From assembly GCA_030744755.1 (NCBI GenBank), contig JASLPY010000011.1, positions 32,779 to 96,778 on the forward strand: 64,000 nucleotides of DNA, written 5' to 3'. Numbering within the stretch: position 1 is the first letter of the stretch; the number at the start of each line of letters is the position of its first letter. Position numbers and translations under genes: made by a program. Below the pieces are notes generated by a model. That model was not told the origin of the DNA. It was given only the letters and a program-made list of their open reading frames with translations, and did no database searches. This DNA comes from Kiritimatiellia bacterium. GTDB taxonomy: Bacteria; Verrucomicrobiota; Kiritimatiellia; UBA8416; JADHWI01. Below are positions 58,542 through 64,000 of the stretch, in pieces.

Positions 58542-59117
58542 CTACTCAGTTAATCCGGCCCACACTTCTTCTTCAATCCCCGCCTGCTTGTTGCAGTAAC
58601 GCGCCACGCTGAACAGGTAGTCCGAGAGGCGGTTTAAGTAGACCTGGATTTCACCGAACGCTTCATCCCCTCCGCAGATCGGATCAGACATCAGGATCAC
58701 CAGGTTCCTTTCGGTTCTTCGGCATATTGCCCGCGCCATATGGGCCGCGGCTGCACTTTTGTCGCCGGCGGGAAGAATAAGTTCGCGGAGTGACGGCAAC
58801 CGGGTGTCTATTCGATCGATCCAGGCCTCTATCTCCGCGGTACCGGGGATTCCTTCAGACACCAGTTTCTTACGCGCGGGAGAGTCCACCGTGGTTGCTA
58901 TCCACATCCCGATTCGGAAGAGTTTGGATTGTGTGCGCAGGAGCTCCGGTGGGATGTCGGAACAAGTTTCCGGCAGGAGAGCTGCAACGAGCCCGATTGA
59001 AGAACTGAGTTCGTCAAGCGCGCCGAGAGCAGAAATCCGCGGATCGTCTTTTCTGACCCTTTCTCCACTCAGGAGCCCCGTTTCAAGATCGTCCCCGCTA
59101 CCTGTATAAGTTGCCAT
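58542..59117 (-). CDS. ATP:cob(I)alamin adenosyltransferase, PduO type
   Basis: A 191-aa enzyme adding the 5'-deoxyadenosyl group to cobalamin. The N-terminus MATYTGSGDDLETGLLSGERV is the ATP-binding glycine/threonine segment; GALDELSSSIGLVAALLP, the central GDKSAAAAHMARAICRRTER and LNRLSDYLFSVARYCN match PduO. ATG 59117 has GGCGGAAA upstream, 10 bp after the ptsP stop, so the two are co-transcribed. The presence of this enzyme implies a B12-dependent enzyme elsewhere. Confidence 0.92.
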   Translation of the reverse strand: MATYTGSGDDLETGLLSGERVRKDDPRISALGALDELSSSIGLVAALLPETCSDIPPELLRTQSKLFRIGMWIATTVDSPARKKLVSEGIPGTAEIEAWIDRIDTRLPSLRELILPAGDKSAAAAHMARAICRRTERNLVILMSDPICGGDEAFGEIQVYLNRLSDYLFSVARYCNKQAGIEEEVWAGLTE

Positions 59118-59127
59118 TTCCGCCCCC

Positions 59128-61377
59128 TCAGAAGAGCACGCTCTCCACTTCTGCCACACTGGGCTGTTCGAGCAGGCGCGCGGCATGCTTCTCAGCCTCG
59201 GAAACAGATATTTCAGCAATCCATGTGCGGAGATCCGGAATGTAGTGAGGGTCCACGCTCAAAGAACGAATCCCTATGCCGAGAAGAAACGGCAGGTATT
59301 CCCGGTGATGAGCCATTTCGCCGCAAATCGCTAAATCTCTTCCGTGCTCCCGGGCAGTTGAGGCGATCTGCGCTACACCCCGCAGCACTGCCGGATGATG
59401 CGGGCAGTAGTACTCTGCCACATCGCTGTTGCTACGGTCCACCGCGAGCATGTACTGCGTGAAGTCATTCGTCCCTATAGAGAAGAAGTCAACGTGCTGA
59501 GCGTATACGTCCAGCAGAAGAAGAGCGGAGGGCGTTTCGATCATCATGCCGAGTTCCGGATCCGCCTTGTGCGGAATGGATTGCTCCGCCAGGTTCTCGA
59601 GGCAGGCTTCCACTATTCCCCTTGCTTTCCTGAACTCATCCAGCGACGAAATCATAGGGAACATTATTCGCAATCTCTCGGCATCGGCACCGGCACGCAG
59701 AATTGCCCTTACCTGGTCTGTCAATATGTCCGGATGTTTCAGGCAAAAACGGATTGACATCAGACCCAATACGGGGTTCGGTTGCTTCCCGTAGTCGTAG
59801 TAGGCCAGCCCTTTCTCGCCCCCCACATCAAGCGTGCGGAAGGTAACATCGCGCCCATTCATCTGCTCAAGCGCCTTGCTGTAAACAATGCATTGCTCTG
59901 CTTCTGACGGAAACGACGATCGCACCAGAAACGGGAACTCTGTCCTATACAGTCCGACACCTTCTGCACCCAGCTTGCGGGCAAAAGGGACCTCCCTGAG
60001 CAAGTTGATATTCGCCAGCAGGTGTACCTCTGCACCTTCCCTTGTCCGCGCAGGTTCCGCCGGCATGTCATCTTCGGGAACTTCTACTGTGGTCTCGTGG
60101 TTCGTGGCATGATACTCATCGATGACTTGCGGTGTGGGATCAATGTAGAGATTACCGGTATCGCCATCCACAAGCAGTGTAACGTGACCGGTAAGCTTCA
60201 GAAGTTCCGTGCGGTCGACAATGACCACGGGAATCCCTAACGCGCGAGCCAGGATTGCCACATGACTCGCTATCCCGCCACCAACAAGAACCATCCCGCT
60301 TATCCCCTCCGCAGCCAGGACGGCAATGTCCGACGGCAACAGGTGTGCTACCACCATGATACTGCCGGTTACCGAATCCACCGGAGCGCCGGCTCGTAAC
60401 TGCAGGTTCTCAATCAGGCGCGTTGCCAAGTCCTCCACATCCGCGGCCTTATCCCTCATGTACGCGTGACTGCTCTCCGACAGGCGGGCGATATGCGTTT
60501 CCGCAACACTCACCACAACGTCGCCAACTGCCAGCCCTTCCTCGATCATCTTTGACATGGTTCCGGAGAAAGATTCGTCCCTGAGCATCATGAGGTGGGC
60601 ATCAAAAATCATGGAGGCGGCCTCGGGAAGGGCAACCGCAATTCGAGCCTGGATCTCCTGGATCTGTGTTGCCGTGGATTCGACGGCACGGCGAAAATCA
60701 TCAAGCCCAAGCTCTGCGCTCAGGAGTTCGGCCGATGCAGACAGCTGTGCGCGCTCCTTCCCGAAGCACCAGGCCGGGCCTATCGCCATCCCGGGAGATG
60801 CCGGGGTGCCTGAAATCAGCTCCATCTGCTCTGCAGCCCTGTCGAACACGGAATCGCCACCCGCATGAAGTGCCAGCAGGAACTGGGCATTCTCAAACGT
60901 ACCGGCAAGCTGTGAGGCAACTGCCGTGAGGGCAACAATGTCGTTTTCCTCGAAAGGCTTGTGCTCTGCTCTCTGGGCCGTCAGAACGCCAATCTTCTCA
61001 ATTCCGCGCCTTATGGGAATCGCAAGGAAACAATCGTATTCCTCCTCACCAATATCGGAGACCGACCTGAATCTCGGGTTTCTGCTGGCATGGTTATCAA
61101 GGATGGGGCGCAGTTCCTTCATGGCCGTGCCGACCAGGCCCTCTCCTTCTTCCATGCGAACATTGTTAACGGCAGACGGTTTAAGGCCGATGGTTGCCCG
61201 GAGAACCAGATCTTCTGTTTTCTCATCAAACAGGTATATCGAACACACGTTGGTCTCAAGCCGGCCCCCCACGGTGGTGACAACGCGATGAAGGAAGCTG
61301 GGAACATCGGGACTTTCCGCCATAAGCGCGGTTAGTTCGTCAACGTCACACAACAGGTTAAGATGTTCGCTATCCAT
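59128..61377 (-). CDS. ptsP: Nitrogen-PTS enzyme I with GAF domain
   Basis: A 749-aa PtsP: an N-terminal GAF domain (residues about 1-160: ETNVCSIYLFDEKTEDLVLRATIGL, EGLVGTAMKELRPIL) followed by enzyme I. The phospho-His is in GGIASHVAILARALGIPVV, the PEP barrel has GAEGVGLYRTEFPFL, SIRFCLKHPDIL, SIGTNDFTQYMLAVD and the active-site Cys in AICGEMAHHREYLPF. GAF usually senses glutamine or 2-oxoglutarate in PTS-Ntr. It is the second enzyme I in the window, without NPr or EIIA-Ntr alongside. Start and length are typical. Confidence 0.94.
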   Translation of the reverse strand: MDSEHLNLLCDVDELTALMAESPDVPSFLHRVVTTVGGRLETNVCSIYLFDEKTEDLVLRATIGLKPSAVNNVRMEEGEGLVGTAMKELRPILDNHASRNPRFRSVSDIGEEEYDCFLAIPIRRGIEKIGVLTAQRAEHKPFEENDIVALTAVASQLAGTFENAQFLLALHAGGDSVFDRAAEQMELISGTPASPGMAIGPAWCFGKERAQLSASAELLSAELGLDDFRRAVESTATQIQEIQARIAVALPEAASMIFDAHLMMLRDESFSGTMSKMIEEGLAVGDVVVSVAETHIARLSESSHAYMRDKAADVEDLATRLIENLQLRAGAPVDSVTGSIMVVAHLLPSDIAVLAAEGISGMVLVGGGIASHVAILARALGIPVVIVDRTELLKLTGHVTLLVDGDTGNLYIDPTPQVIDEYHATNHETTVEVPEDDMPAEPARTREGAEVHLLANINLLREVPFARKLGAEGVGLYRTEFPFLVRSSFPSEAEQCIVYSKALEQMNGRDVTFRTLDVGGEKGLAYYDYGKQPNPVLGLMSIRFCLKHPDILTDQVRAILRAGADAERLRIMFPMISSLDEFRKARGIVEACLENLAEQSIPHKADPELGMMIETPSALLLLDVYAQHVDFFSIGTNDFTQYMLAVDRSNSDVAEYYCPHHPAVLRGVAQIASTAREHGRDLAICGEMAHHREYLPFLLGIGIRSLSVDPHYIPDLRTWIAEISVSEAEKHAARLLEQPSVAEVESVLF

Positions 61378-61638
61378 AAACCACCGTACTGAATCATTCC
61401 GCCTTCAAGAGCCGCCCGCAAAAGGTAATTCCACCCAAATGCCGCCCGAACACAGATGACACGAAAGTAACAGCTCCGGAATAAGAAAGAAAGGCGGGAG
61501 TGAGGAGAGCATCTGCAGGGGGTGCAGATTTCCTGCGGACCGCGGCTTGACCAATACCGCTCCGCGTCGTACTCTGGGAAAGCGGGGGCAATCACGATAC
61601 TCGCCCATGGAGAAACGCAGATACGAGGGGAGAAGAAG

Positions 61639-62568
61639 ATGAGACGGCAAATACGAACACTCGGCTGGACAATTCTCGCAATAGCAACACTGGCCGTTGC
61701 GGTAGCACAGGCAAAAGACAGCGGCGGGAATCTGCGCTACTCGATTACGGTCAGTAAATTCAAAAACGAGGCGAGCTGGCACGGACGCTGGAACGTTGGC
61801 GACGGTTTTGCCACCATGTTGACCGATGCCCTGCAGCAATCAGGAAAATTCATCGTTCTCGGCGACACCGAAATGAGAGGAGAGGCGCTCAGGGAACAGG
61901 ACCTGGCCGCAACGGGGCGAATGGCCGGAGGGAAGAAGGCACCGAAGATAGGACGTATGACACCTGCACAGTTGCTCGTGCGCGGATCAATCACCCATGT
62001 TGAGAGCGCCACGGCAGGCGGCGGCGGCGGACTCAGTTTCAAGGGCATCCGTATCGGGGGCAAGGGCGGCAAGGGAGAAGTGAACATCACCATGTACCTC
62101 GTGGACTCCGAAACCGGCCAGGTAACGGCATCCACCAAGGTGGTCGGCAAATCGGGCAAGCGGGGCCTTTCCCTCGGCTATCACGGATCTAAACTGGGCG
62201 GGCTCAGGGGCGACCTGGCCGGGTTCACCAAAGACAACGTGGGCAAGGCCTGCCAGGATGCTGTTGGTCAGGGCGTCGAGTTTCTCGCCAAACAACTCGA
62301 TAGCATCCCATGGGAAGGCTCTATCGTATTCGCAAAACCGGATAAGATCATAATCAACCGTGGCTCACGGGAGGGCGTGTCTGAAGGCATGGTTTTCAAA
62401 GTTGGCAGCGTGGAGGAAATCGTTGACCCGGACACGGGTGAAGTCCTGGACACGGAGATGACCAAGGCCGGCAAGATCGAAGTCACGCAGGTCAAAGAGA
62501 AACTTTCCTACTGTAAGCCGCTTGACGGTGCCGCCAAGATCGAAAAAGGCATGACTATCAATCCGTGA
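61639..62568 (+). CDS. CsgG-like secreted protein
   Basis: A 309-aa exported protein: signal peptide (RTLGWTILAIATLAVAVAQA), then a CsgG/HfaB-type domain (YSITVSKFKNEASWHGRWNVGDGFATMLTDALQQSGKFIVLG, QLLVRGSITHVESATAG, VDSETGQVTASTKVVGKSG) and a C-terminal beta-domain with IIINRGSREGVSEGMVFKVGSV. It lacks a lipobox, so it is probably not the outer-membrane lipoprotein pore but a related periplasmic or outer-membrane component. Gly-rich insertions near residues 130-145 are notable. GAGGGGAGAAG precedes the ATG. It stands alone. Confidence 0.85.
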   Translation: MRRQIRTLGWTILAIATLAVAVAQAKDSGGNLRYSITVSKFKNEASWHGRWNVGDGFATMLTDALQQSGKFIVLGDTEMRGEALREQDLAATGRMAGGKKAPKIGRMTPAQLLVRGSITHVESATAGGGGGLSFKGIRIGGKGGKGEVNITMYLVDSETGQVTASTKVVGKSGKRGLSLGYHGSKLGGLRGDLAGFTKDNVGKACQDAVGQGVEFLAKQLDSIPWEGSIVFAKPDKIIINRGSREGVSEGMVFKVGSVEEIVDPDTGEVLDTEMTKAGKIEVTQVKEKLSYCKPLDGAAKIEKGMTINP

Positions 62569-62942
62569 GTTCCCCGATGGTTCGTGTGTGTTTCGTATTC
62601 GAACCTGCGAGAACCATGGATCCTTCCTTCGTCCTCTAGAGAGCCAATTGCGCTGTGATTTCGGTCAACACTGCCAGCGTGATTCGATCGCATAAGATTC
62701 TGTTTACCCCACAGCGCAAGGCGTTAGGCGCTAGGCGTTAGTAGCTAGGACTCTGGACAGCGCAAATCGACCCCACGGTTTTCAACGGGTTACGAGGCAG
62801 GCATGGCTCCGCGGACGGCGGACCTTTCCCGCTAACCCCTAGCGCCTAACCCCTAGCCACTGCGTTCTGCGCGCGCAGCGCAGAACGCTCTCTAGTAGTC
62901 CATCGCATGAGTTCTGCTATCTATTCCGGCAATTCATGTTCA
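62569..62942. other. 374-bp region rich in inverted repeats beside the transposase
   Basis: No gene. TTAGGCGCTAGGCGTTAG (62724-62741) opposes CTAACCCCTAGCGCCTAA (62832-62849) at 17 of 18 positions. GCGTTCTGCGC-GCGCA-GCGCAGAACGC (62862-62888) is a perfect 11-bp hairpin. Some of this may belong to the insertion-sequence end or to dispersed repeats. Confidence 0.6.
62862..62888. repeat. Perfect 11-bp hairpin near the transposase end
   Basis: Arms 62862-62872 and 62878-62888 are exact reverse complements around a 5-nt loop. It lies about 54 bp beyond the transposase stop; a terminator or IS-end role is possible. Confidence 0.5.
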
Positions 62943-64000
62943 TCATGCTGCGGCTTTACGCTCCTGTCCGGTGCACTGACGAATGGAAGTTCTGAATGCT
63001 GCTAAAGCCTTCTCCGCTTTCGCTTTTCGTTTGGGTCGGTCATCCCGTTCTATAAGATCGGCAATGACCTCGTCGTTCAGCGTGGCGGCGTCGGCGAGTT
63101 GGTTCCACGTCGATTCCGAGACTTCGTGGAAGTAGTCGGTGAATAGGTTTGTCATGAGCGCGAGCATTTTGACGAGTATCCGCACCTCGAACTTTTCGGC
63201 GGAGTCGGCGAGCATTCTTGTAAACCGTTTGACGGCCTTCTCATGCAGGCCGTTGCCGCCGTAGCCCCAGCGGAAAGGGTGTGCAAGCAAGCCGTTCCAG
63301 TGCTGCTCCACGAACGCTTCGAGTGCAGCTTTCAGCTCATCGGCACTGCCGAATGACTCGCCAAGGACCTTACGCCCCATTATGCCGAACCAGATTTCAA
63401 CCATGTTGAGCCAGGAGCCGTGATACGGCGTGTAGTGAATGATGATGCGTTTGTCTTGTGACTGTAGCCATGCGACCCTTTTGTCCACCGTATTGAGATC
63501 CTTCTTCGACGGGCATTGCACATCGCTGAGTTCGGCGACGAGTTCACAGAATGGATAGCCTCGATGGCAGGCAAGGTTGTCCATGACGTAGTGGAGTGGT
63601 TCGGAGTCTGGCGCACGGGCGATATGCCGTCTGAACACACCGAGAAAAGTGGACGTTTCATGGTTCGAGTGGCACTCGGCGTAGACCTTTCCATCGGCGT
63701 GATTCAGGAACGCGAGAACATCCATGGTCCCGTTTCTTATGTACTCGAATTCCTCAATACGTTTCTTCATTTCATTCGTTTGCAGGTCGGGCGCAAGCCG
63801 TCTGAGGATCTGGATGCCGGGGCATTCATCAAAGAAGTATAGATTGGAGGGAGGATCTCTGTACAACGCGAGAAGATGTTCCATTTTCGGGAAGAAATCC
63901 GGATCGGTAATTTGGAGAAAGTAGATGGAAAGATGCGGCTTCAGGCGGCTGTTTCGCAGCATCCGGTGGATCGTGGATCTATCTGGACATGCGCCGATCT
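62943..64000 (-). mobile_element. IS630-family transposase gene (5' end beyond window edge)
   Basis: The visible 352 codons encode a DDE transposase of the IS630/Tc1-mariner type: N-terminal helix-turn-helix remainder (CPDRSTIHRMLRNS), then FFDECPGIQILRRLAPD (first Asp), DVLAFLNHADGKVYAEC, HYVMDNLACHRGYP (second Asp) and YTPYHGSWLNMVEIWFGIMGRKV (final acidic residue as Glu). The frame is still open at base 64000, so the start is outside the window. The right end of the element cannot be seen; no clear terminal repeat was identified on the left side. Confidence 0.88.

Noticed and set aside
1..64000. tRNA, rRNA, CRISPR arrays and common riboswitches
   Set aside because: Looked for T-loop, anticodon-arm, repeat-spacer and conserved aptamer patterns and saw none; small divergent RNAs could be missed by eye.

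Overview
The window reads as a chromosomal segment (roughly mid-50s % GC by eye) from an anaerobic or oxygen-sensitive Gram-negative bacterium. My best guess is the PVC superphylum, Kiritimatiellota/Lentisphaerota-like. The hints are a eukaryotic-type HisA, a very large secreted beta-sandwich protein, a secreted protein with an RFYRARS-type motif, many lipoproteins, and intergenic spacers full of dispersed palindromic repeats. This is inference; no rRNA or tRNA is visible.

Layout. 1-2.0 kb: sulfur amino-acid genes metX (cut by the left edge) and cysE. 2.1-4.1 kb: cupin and ferredoxin genes divergent from a Crp/Fnr regulator, with a perfect TTGAC-N4-GTCAA box between them. 4.1-14.5 kb: metal and oxidative-stress genes: MntP, ZupT, peroxiredoxin, an apparently exported Ni-superoxide dismutase, an ArsR/TrkA-C pair, G6PDH, DsbD, two ferritin-like proteins, rubredoxin, ferritin and superoxide reductase. 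15.1-21.3 kb: a secreted protein and a complete jetABCD (Wadjet) plasmid-defence operon, followed by a 0.9 kb decayed stretch with a HigB toxin remnant. 22.2-28.6 kb: PtsI, a flavodiiron protein, two lipoprotein thioredoxins and a small gene behind a strong sigma-54 promoter. 28.9-30.7 kb: a sigma-54 activator fused to a complete-looking thioredoxin-type arsenate reductase domain. 30.9-47.8 kb: one long same-strand run containing a 2079-aa secreted protein, a lipoyl/peripheral-subunit-binding protein with no acyltransferase domain, FabG, KS-alpha, a catalytically dead KS-beta, E1-alpha, E1-beta, GT2, ACP, an alpha/beta-hydrolase-like protein, GT4 and a TAXI binding protein. 48-64 kb: HisA, a secreted barrel protein, an HD protein, a ribose-type ABC importer, a sigma-70 family factor, an FAD-linked oxidase, a PduO-type adenosyltransferase with PtsP, a CsgG-like protein and an IS630-family transposase cut by the right edge.

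How it fits together. Two themes stand out. First, superoxide, peroxide and oxygen defence is heavily layered: Ni-SOD outside the cytoplasm; superoxide reductase, peroxiredoxin, flavodiiron protein and ferritins inside. Several of these genes (sodN, prx) and two unknown small genes have -24/-12 (sigma-54) promoter elements, and a sigma-54 activator with an unusual redox-capable sensor lies in the window. Second, the 31-48 kb run combines a 2-oxoacid dehydrogenase E1 and a lipoyl carrier lacking its E2 catalytic domain with a KS/CLF pair, ketoreductase and ACP. That suggests acyl groups made by oxidative decarboxylation are diverted to a carrier-protein pathway, perhaps to decorate an exported glycan. 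This second system is the best candidate for something undescribed.
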